Shown here piece after piece: positions 31,405 to 42,454 of a stretch of 64,000 nucleotides of DNA (its first letter is position 1; each line of letters opens with the position of its first letter). The stretch is taken from the NCBI RefSeq assembly GCF_000827595.2, contig NZ_LN776186.1:181154-245153 (forward strand), written 5' to 3'. Both the position numbers and the translations under genes were made by a program. The notes beneath the pieces were generated by a model. It searched no databases. It saw nothing but the letters and a program-made list of their open reading frames with translations, and was not told the DNA's origin. The DNA comes from Necropsobacter massiliensis. Its GTDB lineage: Bacteria > Pseudomonadota > Gammaproteobacteria > Enterobacterales > Pasteurellaceae.

Positions 31405-32421
31405 ATGATGAATACGACAATATCCGCTTCGCCTATCACCGTGATCGGCGCTGGTTCTTACGGTACCGCGCTGGCGATTACCTTTTCCCGCAACGGTTAT
31501 CCCACTTATCTATGGGGGCATGATCCCGAACATATGCGCCGCTTGGCTGACGAACGGCGTAATCAGGCGTTTTTGCCTGATGTGCGTTTCCCCGATGCGC
31601 TACAAATTGAAGCCGATTTGGCGGCGGCAATAGCAAAATCGCGCGATTTATTAATTGTGGTGCCGAGCCATGTATTCGGCGAAGTTATCACCAAAATCAA
31701 ACCGCACTTACGCGCGGACAGCCGTATTGTGTGGGCGACCAAAGGGTTGGAACGCGACAGCGGACGCCTATTGCAGCATGTGATCGAAGATACGCTCGGC
31801 AAAGAATATCCGCTGGCGGTGTTATCCGGACCGACGTTTGCTAAAGAACTGGCGGCGGGTATGCCGACTGCGATTGCGTTGGCGTCGAATAATCAGCAGT
31901 TCGCTCTTGAGTTTCAGGCGCGTATTCATTGCAGTAAGCATTTTCGCGTGTATATCAATCACGATATGATCGGCGTGCAGCTCGGCGGGGCGATTAAAAA
32001 CGTCATTGCCATCAGCGCCGGCATGTCCGATGGCATGGGCTTTGGCGCCAATGCCAGAACTGCATTGATCACGCGCGGCATTGCTGAAATCAGTCGTTTG
32101 GGCGTTTCTCTGGGGGCGAACCCGAATACCTTTATGGGCATGTCGGGTTTAGGCGATCTGGTGCTGACCTGTACCGATAACCAATCCCGCAACCGCCGTT
32201 TTGGTTTAATGCTGGGACAAGGCGTCAGTGCGCAGGCGGCAATGGAGGAAATCGGTCAGGTAGTGGAAGGCTTTTATAATACCAAAGAGGCCTATTTGCT
32301 TGCGCAGCAGCAGGGCGTGGAAATGCCGATTACCGAACAGGTGTATCAGGTACTGTTCTGCGGTAAGAATGCGCAGGAGGTGGCAATGAGCTTACTCGGA
32401 CGTGAACGTAAAGTGGAATAA
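31405..32421 (+). CDS. gpsA: Glycerol-3-phosphate dehydrogenase [NAD(P)+]
   Basis: 338 residues. The N-terminal dinucleotide motif is [19 protein letters not shown]. The substrate domain has [50 protein letters not shown] and [13 protein letters not shown]. It makes sn-glycerol-3-phosphate for phospholipids. It is followed by cysE after 9 bases; this gpsA-cysE-aroE-like order is the same as around HI0605-HI0607 of H. influenzae. Confidence 0.97.
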   Translation: MMNTTISASPITVIGAGSYGTALAITFSRNGYPTYLWGHDPEHMRRLADERRNQAFLPDVRFPDALQIEADLAAAIAKSRDLLIVVPSHVFGEVITKIKPHLRADSRIVWATKGLERDSGRLLQHVIEDTLGKEYPLAVLSGPTFAKELAAGMPTAIALASNNQQFALEFQARIHCSKHFRVYINHDMIGVQLGGAIKNVIAISAGMSDGMGFGANARTALITRGIAEISRLGVSLGANPNTFMGMSGLGDLVLTCTDNQSRNRRFGLMLGQGVSAQAAMEEIGQVVEGFYNTKEAYLLAQQQGVEMPITEQVYQVLFCGKNAQEVAMSLLGRERKVE

Positions 32422-32430
32422 GGAAAATAT

Positions 32431-33228
32431 ATGTCGGTAGAATTGTGGAATCTGATCCGTCAGGAAGCAAAAGAACAGGTGGAATGCGAGCCGATGCTGG
32501 CGAGTTTTTTTCATTCGACCATTTTAAAGCATCATAATCTGGGCAGTGCGCTGAGTTATATTCTGGCGAATAAACTTGCCAATCCCATTATGCCGGCAAT
32601 TGCACTACGTGAAATTGTAGAAGAAGCGTATCAGTCGCAGCCGAGTATTATCGAAAGTGCGGCTTGCGATATTCGCGCGGTGCGGCAGCGCGATCCGGCG
32701 GTGGAATTGTGGACGACGCCGTTGCTGTATTTAAAAGGCTTTCATGCCTTACAAAGCTACCGTATCACCCATTATCTGTGGTTATGCGGGCGTAAAGCGT
32801 TGGCGATTTACTTACAGAATCAGATTTCCGTCGCCTTTGATGTGGATATTCATCCGGCGGCAAAAATCGGTCATGGTATCATGTTCGACCACGCCACTGG
32901 CATCGTTGTAGGGGAAACCTCGGTGATTGAAAACGATGTATCCATTCTACAAGGCGTTACTCTCGGCGGGACGGGTAAAGAATCGGGCGATCGTCACCCG
33001 AAAGTACGCGAAGGCGTGATGATCGGTGCCGGCGCGAAGATTTTGGGTAATATTGAAGTGGGGCGTTATGCCAAAATTGGCGCGAATTCGGTGGTGTTGC
33101 AGCCGGTGCCAGAATATACTACGGTGGCAGGCGTACCGTCGAAAACTGTCGGCAAGGATAAAGGAGCGAAGCCGGCTTTCGATATGAATCAATATTTTAT
33201 TGATGATTCAATTAACTTAAATATTTAA
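32431..33228 (+). CDS. cysE: Serine O-acetyltransferase CysE
   Basis: 265 residues. An alpha-helical N-terminal domain is followed by a left-handed beta-helix of hexapeptide repeats (residues about 140-235) with the catalytic segment VDIHPAAKIGHGIMFDHATGIVVGE and GGTGKESGDRHPKV. The C-terminal end (MNQYFIDDSINLNI) finishes in Ile, which in CysE docks into cysteine synthase. It makes O-acetylserine, the acceptor for sulfide in cysteine synthesis, linking to the sulfur importers in this window. Confidence 0.97.
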   Translation: MSVELWNLIRQEAKEQVECEPMLASFFHSTILKHHNLGSALSYILANKLANPIMPAIALREIVEEAYQSQPSIIESAACDIRAVRQRDPAVELWTTPLLYLKGFHALQSYRITHYLWLCGRKALAIYLQNQISVAFDVDIHPAAKIGHGIMFDHATGIVVGETSVIENDVSILQGVTLGGTGKESGDRHPKVREGVMIGAGAKILGNIEVGRYAKIGANSVVLQPVPEYTTVAGVPSKTVGKDKGAKPAFDMNQYFIDDSINLNI

Positions 33229-33255
33229 TTTCAGTTTGTTAACAGGAAAGCACAA

Positions 33256-34071
33256 ATGATCAATAAAGATACCCAATTATGTATGTCCTTATCCGGTCGG
33301 CCCGGCAATACCGGCACCTATTTTCATAACTATCTGTATCAGAAACTCGGGCTGAATTTTGTGTATAAGGCCTTTACCACGCAGGATATCGAACATGCGG
33401 TGAAAGGCGTGCGTGCGCTCGGCATCCGCGGCTGTGCGATGTCCATGCCGTTTAAAGAAAGTTGCATGCCCTTTGTGGATGAAATCGATCCCTCTGCCCA
33501 GGCGATTGAATCGGTCAATACCATTGTCAATGATAACGGTCATCTGAAAGCCTACAATACGGACTATATCGCGATTGTTAAGCTGATTGAGAAATACCAT
33601 CTGGATAAACATGCCCGTGTGATTGTGCAGGGCAGTGGCGGTATGGCAAAAGCAGTGGTGGCGGCATTTAAGCATGCCGGGTTTAGTGCATTGCAGGTTT
33701 ATGCTCGCAACGCGCAGACCGGCGCGTATCTGGCGCAGCTTTACGGCTATGATTATATTGACGACCTAACTGGACAGCAGGCGGAGATTATCGTCAACGT
33801 TACACCTATCGGTATGCAGGGCGGTAATGAGGCATCGCAGCTAGCTTTCCCGTCGGCAATGATCGCCGGTGCGCAAACTGTGTTTGATGTGGTGGCGATG
33901 CCGGCGGAAACGCCGTTGATCCAGGCCGCCCGCGCACAAAATAAGCAGGTGATTTCCGGCGCGGAAGTAATGACTTTACAAGCGGTGGAACAATTCGTGT
34001 TATATACGCATCTGCGTCCGAGCGATGCGCTGATTGCCGAGGCTGCGGCATTTTCCCGCTCCAACCGTTAA
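33256..34071 (+). CDS. Shikimate dehydrogenase-like protein (HI0607 type)
   Basis: 271 residues of the AroE fold: N-terminal SLSGRPGNTGTYFHNYLY, the substrate site variant SMPFKESCMPF in place of the usual VTxPFK, ESVNTIV, NTDYIAI, then a Rossmann half with GSGGMAKAVVAAF and NVTPIGMQGG. Position after gpsA-cysE and the atypical motifs match the AroE-like protein HI0607 of H. influenzae, which is distinct from the true biosynthetic AroE. The physiological reaction is uncertain. Confidence 0.88.
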   Translation: MINKDTQLCMSLSGRPGNTGTYFHNYLYQKLGLNFVYKAFTTQDIEHAVKGVRALGIRGCAMSMPFKESCMPFVDEIDPSAQAIESVNTIVNDNGHLKAYNTDYIAIVKLIEKYHLDKHARVIVQGSGGMAKAVVAAFKHAGFSALQVYARNAQTGAYLAQLYGYDYIDDLTGQQAEIIVNVTPIGMQGGNEASQLAFPSAMIAGAQTVFDVVAMPAETPLIQAARAQNKQVISGAEVMTLQAVEQFVLYTHLRPSDALIAEAAAFSRSNR

Positions 34072-34371
34072 GCATCGTTATCTGCCGGGGCGATGGAGCT
34101 CGGCGGTGCGGTTTTTCACCGTACAGACCAACGCATCGTTGTCGCCGAGATATACCGGAAATTCGTTGAAAAATCACCGCACTTTTTATTGGGATTCGGC
34201 GTATTCATATAGCGTCAAAGTTGGCATCCTGTTAAAATCTGCCGTTCGTTTGATTACATTCCCCTGCCGATAATTTTTGAGAAGAAAAAAGCGTCATCGG
34301 CGGAGGTATAGGCGTGCCGGATCGGGGCGCCGTTTGCCGTTCGGCATCCCAACAGATTGAAGAAAACCGTT
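34072..34371 (+). other. Non-coding interval before the MgtC-like gene
   Basis: I see no complete gene in these 300 bases. There is one uptake signal (34176-34184) and a GC-rich stretch (34290-34350) with short inverted repeats such as GTGCCG / CGGCAT. A structured mRNA leader is possible, but it does not match a magnesium (M-box) leader that I can recognise. Confidence 0.4.
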
Positions 34372-35091
34372 ATGTATAATACTTTATCGTTATTTGAACA
34401 ACTTCTTTCGACAGACAATATGGACATTTTGTTCAAAATGGTTATCGCCGCGGTGCTTGGCGGCATTATCGGGCTGGAGCGCGAACTGAAACACAAACCG
34501 GTCGGGGTGAAAACCTGCGTGATTATCGCGGTAACCACCTGTGTGCTGACCATTGTGTCGATTAAATCGGCAGAACATTACGCGCAGGTTTCGGAAAATA
34601 TCCGCACCGATCCCATGCGTCTGGCGGCACAGGTGATCAGTGGCATTGGTTTTCTGGGCGCCGGGGTGATTTTGCGCAAAAGCAATGATGCGATTTCCGG
34701 GCTGACCACGGCGGCGATTATTTGGGCGGCAGCCGGTATCGGCATTGCCACCGGCGCGGGTTTTTTCTTTGACGCCGTGATCGCCACCATGATGATTCTG
34801 CTGGCGGTGCGTTTGGGACCGAAAGTACAGCAGCTGGTCAGCCGCAGTAAACGGAAAAATCGCAGAACGAAAATCAATATATTACTTAATACCGCCACCG
34901 CAATCGGCAAGGTGACGAATATTTTGGTCAGCAATAATTATCGGATTGACAACTTAACGGTTAAAGATCAGCAAAACGGCGAGGTTAAGCTGATTATCAA
35001 ATGCCTGATTACCGAAAAATCAATGTTACAAGGCGTGTATTTATTGCTGAAAGACGAACCGGAAGTGGTGAGTATTGATTTACAGCATTAA
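34372..35091 (+). CDS. MgtC/SapB family membrane protein
   Basis: Start placed at the ATG at 34372 (MYNTLSLFEQ; 239 residues); a TTG at 34357 would add five. The N-terminal half is the MgtC/SapB domain with four hydrophobic helices: LGGIIGLERELKHKPVGVKT, RLAAQVISGIGFLGAGVILR, GLTTAAIIWAAAGIGIATGAGFF. A cytosolic C-terminal ACT-like region follows. The family is linked to magnesium homeostasis and survival in host cells, but individual roles vary. It has no operon partners. Confidence 0.87.
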   Translation: MYNTLSLFEQLLSTDNMDILFKMVIAAVLGGIIGLERELKHKPVGVKTCVIIAVTTCVLTIVSIKSAEHYAQVSENIRTDPMRLAAQVISGIGFLGAGVILRKSNDAISGLTTAAIIWAAAGIGIATGAGFFFDAVIATMMILLAVRLGPKVQQLVSRSKRKNRRTKINILLNTATAIGKVTNILVSNNYRIDNLTVKDQQNGEVKLIIKCLITEKSMLQGVYLLLKDEPEVVSIDLQH

Positions 35092-35158
35092 GACCCGCTT
35101 TTTCAGCGGATCTTAACACGGCGCAAACATCGCAAAAAATGACCGCACTTTTGCGCGT

Positions 35159-37014
35159 TTACCAGTCGAACACCTCGCCGTCGCGCAAAATATGCGCATT
35201 TCCCTTACGGCGCAAAAAACCGCAGCGATCGAAATATTCCATTAACTGCACGGTGATTTTGCGCCCCCAGCCCAGCTCGTCACGCAGCCGATTCACGGAA
35301 ATACTGCCCTGTTCGGCAATAATTTGCTTAATCAGACGGGCGTAAGCGTAGGCGTTTTCCGTCAGCAAAAAACGGTCTTTGACAATCGGCGTCAGGTAGC
35401 CCAGCTTGCCCGCTTTGTACAGAAAGTTACGCATATCGCTTTCCGTTTGTCCGAGCTTATCCGCCAGATCCCGCACCCACAGCGCCTGTCCGTGTTGGCA
35501 CTCAAATTGTTCCGCCACTGCCTGCCACAGCATTTTTTCCGCCTCTGAAAAACGGATTTTATGCTCAGGCGTATGCAGCCAGCCACGGGTTTGTTCAATT
35601 TGCCCGTTGTCAAGCAACTGCTCGATAATATGATAAATCAGCTTTTCCGGCTGATTAATTGCCGCAATGCGATATAAACGAGCTTTGCTCAATCCAAGCT
35701 GATCGCCGTGCAGGGCGTGATATTCGCTCAGCGCCGCGAGCAGCTTTTCCGCCTGCTGCGCCTGATAATGGCGGTTAAATCCCCACTCTTGAAACACCAC
35801 GTCTTGATTGGCGCGGATGATGTCCTGCAATTGCTCGGCGCTTAACTGTTCCGTCCAAGCTAATGTGGCTAATGGGAGCGGCTGTTGTGCCAGATACCGT
35901 TTAATGCGTTCGGCGGCGCTGTTGGTTTGAATCAGCGCGCGTAAGTAATCCAGTCTTTCTGCGCTGCGTTTATGGCGTTTCGGTGAGTTAATCTCCACCG
36001 TTTTGGCGCCAGCAAGCACAGATTTGGCATCACCGCTGCGCAAAATCAGTTTGTCGCCGTACGCCAGCAACAGCGGTTTGTCTAAAATCAGCTCGGCAAA
36101 TCCCTGCTGTTGCGACGCCAGTTTTTTTTCCTGCAACAGATTGAGTCTGCCCACAGTGCGTGCCGCGGCGTGATAAATATGCACCGGCTGGCTTTCCGTT
36201 AAGGGCTGCGCCGCCTCAAGCCAAAGGGTAACGCGTTCTGTCGGCGGCAACGGCGGTTGCGCCAGTAGCCAGTCGCCGCGCTCAATTTCGTTGCGCGCTA
36301 AATCGGTGCTAATATTCAGCGCTAACCGTTGACCTGCCACTCCGCGCGTGTTTTGCTGATTCTGGGCGTGGATATTTTTTACCCGCACTTTCTGCCCGCC
36401 GGATAAATACAGCGTATCTTCAAGTTGCACCGTGCCAGCAAATGCGGTACCGGTGACCACCGTACCGGCGCCTTTCACGCTGAAAACGCGGTCGATAGCG
36501 TAGCGAAACGGTCTGTCTTGTTCCGCCGGGTTTGGCAGTTGCGCCAGATAATCGCGCAATGCCTCAATACCGCTGCCGGTCTGGGCAGAGGTGACAAACA
36601 ACGGACATTGCGCTAAAAACGGATAATCCTGCATGAGCTGGCGGGTGAGCTGCTCGATCTGCGCGGCATCAACACGATCCGCCTTGGTAATCACCACCAT
36701 CAACCCGTCAATATGCAGCAGACGCAATATTGCCAGATGTTCCGCGGTCTGCGCCTGCACGCCTTCATCAGCCGCAATAACTAGCATGGCATAGTGAATA
36801 CCACCCAGCCCCGCCAGCATATTCGGTAGGAATTTTTCATGCCCCGGCACATCAATAAAACCTAAAACGCGTTCTTTCAGCGGCAAATAGGCATAGCCGA
36901 GATCAATGGTCATGCCGCGTTTTTTTTCTTCCGGCAAATGAGCCGTATCCGTGCCGGTTAAGGCTTGTAATAAAGCGGTTTTACCGTGATCCACATGACC
37001 GGCGGTGACAATAA

Positions 37015-37018
<4 letters not shown>
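35159..37018 (-). CDS. selB: Selenocysteine-specific elongation factor SelB
   Basis: 619 residues. The N-terminal GTPase has P-loop [33 protein letters not shown] and [12 protein letters not shown]-Tu-like beta-barrel domains follow, then four winged helices (about residues 370-619) that bind the SECIS hairpin of selenoprotein mRNAs. It carries Sec-tRNA to in-frame UGA. Its ATG overlaps the stop of selA (37015-37018), so the two are coupled. Confidence 0.97.
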
Positions 37019-38400
<1,382 letters not shown>

Positions 38401-38564
38401 TTTTGGGTTCCTTTCTTGCCTTGAGTTGGGCTTAATCATACTGTTTTTTAGCAGGAAATTCAGTAGGAAATTGTGTCGGTCGTTATTTTCGCGGCAAAAT
38501 TAATGAATTTTTCACCGCACTTGAATAATCCGGCGAATTGGTTTAAAGTTGGTGCGCCTTTTGC

Positions 38565-38659
38565 GGAAGATCGTCGTTTCCGGTGAAGCGGCAGGACTTC
38601 AAATCCTGTTAAGGTTGCCAGCAATCTTGGGTGGGTTCGACTCCCATGATCTTCCGCCA
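38565..38659 (+). tRNA. selC: tRNA-Sec (anticodon TCA)
   Basis: A 95-base gene including encoded CCA. The long acceptor stem GGAAGATC pairs with GATCTTCC, the anticodon loop is ACTTCAAA with TCA, there is an extended variable arm, and the T arm contains GGTTCGACTCC. Its length and sequence closely follow E. coli selC. It faces selA across about 165 bases. Its 3' end is the attachment site of the island that follows and remains intact after insertion. Confidence 0.96.
38636..38659 (+). repeat. attL core: 3' end of selC
   Basis: The last 24 bases of selC (T-arm to CCA) recur imperfectly at 49797-49819. This copy restores the full tRNA gene, as expected for a tRNA-targeting integrase. Confidence 0.85.
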
Positions 38660-38772
38660 ATCCATATAAACCTGCATAAATTCACGTCAACTAATCACTC
38701 AATAAACCCAGTATTTTAAAGGCGTTATTGTAATTTAACGTAAACGACCATAAACTACTAGCAACAGTTTTT

Positions 38773-38794
38773 TAGTTCCCCAGGTAGTTCCCCA
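38773..38794 (+). repeat. Paired TAGTTCCCCA repeats, left arm
   Basis: Two exact copies of TAGTTCCCCA at 38773-38782 and 38785-38794, 12 bases apart, about 115 bases inside attL. Inverted copies occur nearer the integrase, and a similar pair near attR. This placement fits arm-type integrase binding sites. Confidence 0.65.
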
Positions 38795-38857
38795 GAAGTG
38801 ATATTTTCACTTACTCCCTAAAATCACTCCCTAATTTTTATATAAATGGGCTATTCG

Positions 38858-38975
38858 TGGGGAACTAAAATAGAAATAAACTCAATGTTCAAAAGGCGTT
38901 ATTGAGGTTTAATTTTTTGATTGTTGGTTGTGACTCCTAAAGAGCTGGGGAACTACAACCATCTGTGGGGAACTA
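38858..38975 (-). repeat. Three inverted TGGGGAACTA copies before the integrase gene
   Basis: Exact copies at 38858-38867, 38946-38955 and 38966-38975, the reverse complement of the left-arm repeats. The last ends three bases before the integrase ATG, so binding there could repress the integrase gene as well as build the recombination complex. Confidence 0.65.
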
Positions 38976-38978
38976 TAA

Positions 38979-40238
38979 ATGCCTAAAGTGACAACACCGC
39001 TTACCGATACAGAAATTAAAAAATCAAAGCCCAAATCGAAAGAATATATACTTTCCGATGGTGGAGGGCTTATCCTACGCATAAAACCAAACGGGGCGAA
39101 GTTATGGATTTTTAGTTACTATCACCCAATCACAAAGAAACGGGATAAATTAGGCTTAGGCAGTTATCCTGAATTGTCCCTTGCCGATGTGCGCGCCAAG
39201 CGTGAAGAATATCGGCAGTTATTAGCAAAGAAAATCGACCCTCGCACTTACGAAGCCCAAGCTAGACAAGAAAATGCAGACAAACAGAACCGCACTTTTG
39301 CGCGCATGGCAGAAGCATGGTTTAAGGATAGACAGATGAAAGCTGACTTTACCGAGCGCACCGCAAAAGATACATGGGCTTTATTTGAGCGGCACATTCT
39401 CCCCGCTATCGGTAAATATCCAATTGACCAACTGACCGCACTTATTGGCATTAATGCTTTCAAGCCATTAGAGCGTGCAGGGAAGTTAGAAACCGTCAGG
39501 AAGATCTTAAACAACGTAAATCATGTTATGCGTTACGCTTTGCACCGTGGCTTAATTGCCGTCAATAACTTAGCTGAGATCCAACGAGAATTTGATAAAC
39601 CGCGCGTAAAAGGCATGAACACCATAGCGCCCGACGAGCTGGCGGAATTTTTAGCAAAATTCTACCAAGCAAGAGATGATGGCAGATTTTCCTTATTGTC
39701 GTTCTATGCTGTGATGTTAGCACTATTGACCGGAAGCAGACCGAGCGAAATAGCGCGGGCGCAATGGGAAGATATAGACACCTCAGCGCAAACATGGAGC
39801 TATCGAGTACAGAAAGGCAATAAGAACTTACCGGAAGGACGATTGCATATTGTCACCCTTTCCCGTCAAGCGATGGCCATCTTTGAAAAAATGCGGGAAA
39901 TTCAGACCGCACTTAGTCTAACTGGTAGCCCTTTTGTCTTTGCTAGTACCGCCGCCAAGAGTGGGCATATCACCATTGAAGCCTTGCGCATGGCCATTAT
40001 TCGGAGCATGGGCGAAGGGCGATTGACTACCCACGGCATCAGGCATTTGTTCAGCACCTCACTGAATGACAAGAACTATAACGCAGATTGGATTGAAAAA
40101 GCCCTATCACACAAGGATAAGAACGCGATCAGGGGAACATATAACAAGGCTTACTATATCCACCAGCGGGCAGAGATGTTGCAGGCATGGGCGGATTATG
40201 TGGAATCATTAGCCCCCCGTCCAATTGTTGATAAATAA
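38979..40238 (+). CDS. int: P4-type tyrosine integrase
   Basis: 419 residues. The N-terminal DUF4102-type arm-binding domain is visible (LTDTEIKKSKPKSKEYILSD; LGLGSYPELSLADVRAKR). The catalytic domain shows Arg254 in TGSRPSEIARAQWED, His352-x-x-Arg355 in THGIRHLF, LSHKDKN, and the nucleophile Tyr388 in RGTYNKAYY. It catalyses insertion and excision at selC. Three exact uptake signals lie inside the gene (39289, 39435, 39906), showing long residence in this family. It is read inward, away from attL. Confidence 0.95.
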   Translation: MPKVTTPLTDTEIKKSKPKSKEYILSDGGGLILRIKPNGAKLWIFSYYHPITKKRDKLGLGSYPELSLADVRAKREEYRQLLAKKIDPRTYEAQARQENADKQNRTFARMAEAWFKDRQMKADFTERTAKDTWALFERHILPAIGKYPIDQLTALIGINAFKPLERAGKLETVRKILNNVNHVMRYALHRGLIAVNNLAEIQREFDKPRVKGMNTIAPDELAEFLAKFYQARDDGRFSLLSFYAVMLALLTGSRPSEIARAQWEDIDTSAQTWSYRVQKGNKNLPEGRLHIVTLSRQAMAIFEKMREIQTALSLTGSPFVFASTAAKSGHITIEALRMAIIRSMGEGRLTTHGIRHLFSTSLNDKNYNADWIEKALSHKDKNAIRGTYNKAYYIHQRAEMLQAWADYVESLAPRPIVDK

Positions 40239-40293
40239 CCCGGTAAGAAGTCGCAGGGGGGCTATAAAATCGCTATGGCGATCAGCAGAACAA

Positions 40294-40340
40294 ACCGCCC
40301 ACTCAACTCAATTTTCACAACCGTGAAATTAAGATTTTAT
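40294..40340 (+). repeat. Left copy of a ~45-base direct repeat
   Basis: Contains CAACTCAATTTT, ACAACCG and GAAATTAAGATTT; the same order recurs at 49517-49563 with a few substitutions. The centre TTTCAC-N4-GTGAAA is palindromic and could bind a dimeric protein. Confidence 0.6.
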
Positions 40341-40388
40341 GATGATAACAGATGACGGCAACAAGAGATGGCTTGTTAAGTTTTGAAT

Positions 40389-40462
40389 AAAAGGTACTCC
40401 CAAGCGGGTTAGGGCTTCCAAGGGGTTGGGAGCGCGCGGTTTTCGGCAGTTTTTTCACTTTT
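40389..40462 (+). other. cos-like element, left copy
   Basis: Two blocks identical to the right-end element, AAAAGGTACTCCC (40389-40401) and TTTCGGCAGTTTTTT (40441-40455), are separated by 39 bases of GC-rich sequence. The part GCGCGGTTTTCGG resembles the sequence just right of the lambda cos nick. It has opposite orientation to the copy at 49255-49342. Confidence 0.5.
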
Positions 40463-40730
40463 TAGGCATCATCATCTTCCGGTAAAACCGCCTTTTTATA
40501 GCGTTCAGAAACCTGGTTATTTATACAGTTTTTTTTGTTCGTCCTATTGAAACCTTATTTCCCTTGTGAAAGAATAAGCCAACATAAACCGCCGTAAAGA
40601 TACGGCAAGATTAATACTAGATATAGTGCGACTAGGTGCGGATTAATTACCCAAACCGAAAGAATGAAACCCTATTTTCATTTTGTCGCACTTCCTTTCA
40701 GGAATAGGGACTTACGCATAGGGGCGTTTT

Positions 40731-41411
40731 ATGACTTATGAAGATAATCAGTTCTTGTCTTTATTGGAAAACTCTTACGATCCACTAATTAGTTTTAAAG
40801 AGTTAATTCTCCAAATATCAACCTACACAAATCAAACACCAAGCCAAATTGCCGATAAATTAGAAACACTATTATTTGATTTTCGACAGAATGGAGCTTA
40901 TATCAATTCCTTTTGTTACTGCACAATTATAAATAAAACTGGAAGTGAAAGAGAAATTTACGAGCCAATGGAGAATAATTTTAAAGACGCTTTTAATTTT
41001 GTTAAAGGTCATTTAAAAGACATTATTTTGCGTAATTCTCTTGATATTGAAAATATTGATATGTTTTTTGTTAGGCGTTCTGAAATCATTCAACGAATTA
41101 AAATATCTAAATCATTAATACTGAATAAAGTAAACTCGATTCCACTACAACAAATTAGCCAAATAGAAGGCGATTATATTAGCCTTTATGCGCTTTTAGA
41201 GTGGGCTAAGCCAGACTATGAAAATCTATCCAAAACAGCGGTAGATTTACTTAGATTGTTACAAGGGAGAGATGTTCAGCTTTACCGCAGATACAGTGGT
41301 ATTAAGAAAAATATAGACAAGGACGATACCAATATTAAAGAGCTATTGAAATTTGTTCAGAAAAATAACGGCTACAATGAATATCAACCAGAAGATGAAA
41401 TTCCTTTCTAG
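40731..41411 (+). CDS. Unrecognised island protein, 226 residues
   Basis: I do not recognise this family. The protein is 226 residues, soluble and mostly helical in appearance, with many Asn, Ile and Lys; it is much more AT-rich than the host genes. The sequence suggests an N-terminal segment FKELILQISTYTNQTPSQIADKLETLL and a charged tail ending EYQPEDEIPF. It is 12 bases from the next gene, so the two form a unit. Its position between the integrase and AlpA genes is where satellites often carry accessory cargo. Confidence 0.7.
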   Translation: MTYEDNQFLSLLENSYDPLISFKELILQISTYTNQTPSQIADKLETLLFDFRQNGAYINSFCYCTIINKTGSEREIYEPMENNFKDAFNFVKGHLKDIILRNSLDIENIDMFFVRRSEIIQRIKISKSLILNKVNSIPLQQISQIEGDYISLYALLEWAKPDYENLSKTAVDLLRLLQGRDVQLYRRYSGIKKNIDKDDTNIKELLKFVQKNNGYNEYQPEDEIPF

Positions 41412-41423
41412 AGGAAATGAGAA

Positions 41424-42314
41424 ATGTACCAAAGACAAGCACAGCGAATTTTTACAGAGCAAGATTTTAAACAATTATTGATAAATAGATCTGACATTGA
41501 AAAAGCCTTAGATCTAAAAATTGAACTACAAAAAAGCAGTGATGAGCAATATTTAGAAGATTACGCTTTATTCCCTGAGATACACTTACATGATGTTATT
41601 TGTATTTTTTTAGGTCTACACCCAGAAGATATCAATGCGACACAACATCCAAGATATAATGTCATTTATGCTGCTATATCTCAACAAGCAGAAAAAGGAC
41701 TAATTAAATCAACGATTGAATATGATATAAATGGAAATTTAACAGCTATATTTATCCCTCATTCAACAGCGAGAAATATTGCAAACTCAAGAGGATATGA
41801 GTGGAACGTTCCACCATACCGGAATTTAGTAGAAAATGAAAACCTGTCAAAACCTGACATTTTAGACACAGCAAAAGATTTAATCATTGCTGAACTACGA
41901 GCCGAGAAAGCTAAAAATGAACAACTACAAGCCGAAAACGAAGGTTTAAAAGCTGAAAATGCAGAGCTAAAGGTACAGCCTAAGCAAAGTGCAGTAGATT
42001 CTGAAAGTATTTTAGAATTGGAAAATCAACTTGCCGAAAAAGACAAAATCATAGAAGAACTAAGAGAACAATTGCAACAAAAGCCCAATAACACCGCGTC
42101 TGATAACAAAAAGAACGCATTCATAAAATCACTGTTATTTATTCATTATGGCGAGCAAGTGGCAGAAAATCCCCGTCCGTATATTTACGATCCAAACTCC
42201 AGTGAAAAGAGCAAAGACGGCGTGATTCAAAAGAGTTTTGAGTTAAGCGGTTTAGATAAGCACTTGCCAAGCGGGCGAACTCTCCAAAACTGGATTAAAT
42301 CCGTAGATTTATAA
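41424..42314 (+). CDS. Coiled-coil island protein, 296 residues
   Basis: Function unknown. Residues 1-150 form an AT-rich globular part (LPIHLHDV-like ALFPEIHLHDVICIFLG). About residues 155-220 are a strong coiled coil (AELRAEKAKNEQLQAENEGL onward, Glu/Leu/Lys heptads). The last 60 residues form a separate domain (KKNAFIKSLLFIHYGEQVAENPR... LPSGRTLQNWIKSVDL) that could be a small DNA- or protein-binding module. It follows the 226-residue gene closely and has a strong terminator, making a two-gene transcript. Confidence 0.72.
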   Translation: MYQRQAQRIFTEQDFKQLLINRSDIEKALDLKIELQKSSDEQYLEDYALFPEIHLHDVICIFLGLHPEDINATQHPRYNVIYAAISQQAEKGLIKSTIEYDINGNLTAIFIPHSTARNIANSRGYEWNVPPYRNLVENENLSKPDILDTAKDLIIAELRAEKAKNEQLQAENEGLKAENAELKVQPKQSAVDSESILELENQLAEKDKIIEELREQLQQKPNNTASDNKKNAFIKSLLFIHYGEQVAENPRPYIYDPNSSEKSKDGVIQKSFELSGLDKHLPSGRTLQNWIKSVDL

Positions 42315-42330
42315 CCACACCTAAAACGGG

Positions 42331-42377
42331 AAAAGACTGGAAAACGCTGGAATTTACTGGCAATTTCCAGTCTTTTT
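42331..42377 (+). terminator. Terminator of the two-gene unit 40731-42314
   Basis: A 13-base perfect stem (AAAAGACTGGAAA / TTTCCAGTCTTTT) around a 20-base loop runs into further T. Confidence 0.85.
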
Positions 42378-42454
42378 TATTTTATCTCCCACAATACCCC
42401 TACACCGTCCACTGCTGGCGGTTGATATTAGTTTATAAACACTAGGGGTAAGCA

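Larger units (their letters stand above)
40239..40730 (+). other. Non-coding region after the integrase with cos-like and repeat elements
   Basis: I see no credible gene in these 492 bases. It contains a ~45-base element repeated near the right end (40294-40340), a GC-rich cos-like element (40389-40462), and an inverted repeat AGTGCGAC (40625) / GTCGCACT (40685) just before the next gene, a possible operator. Confidence 0.55.

Noticed and set aside
34078..34173. Minus-strand fragment reading FFNEFPVYLGDNDALVCTVKNR and ending at a stop
   Set aside because: It looks protein-like but is only 31 codons, starts directly after a stop and has no usable start codon. It may be a gene remnant, but I cannot identify it.
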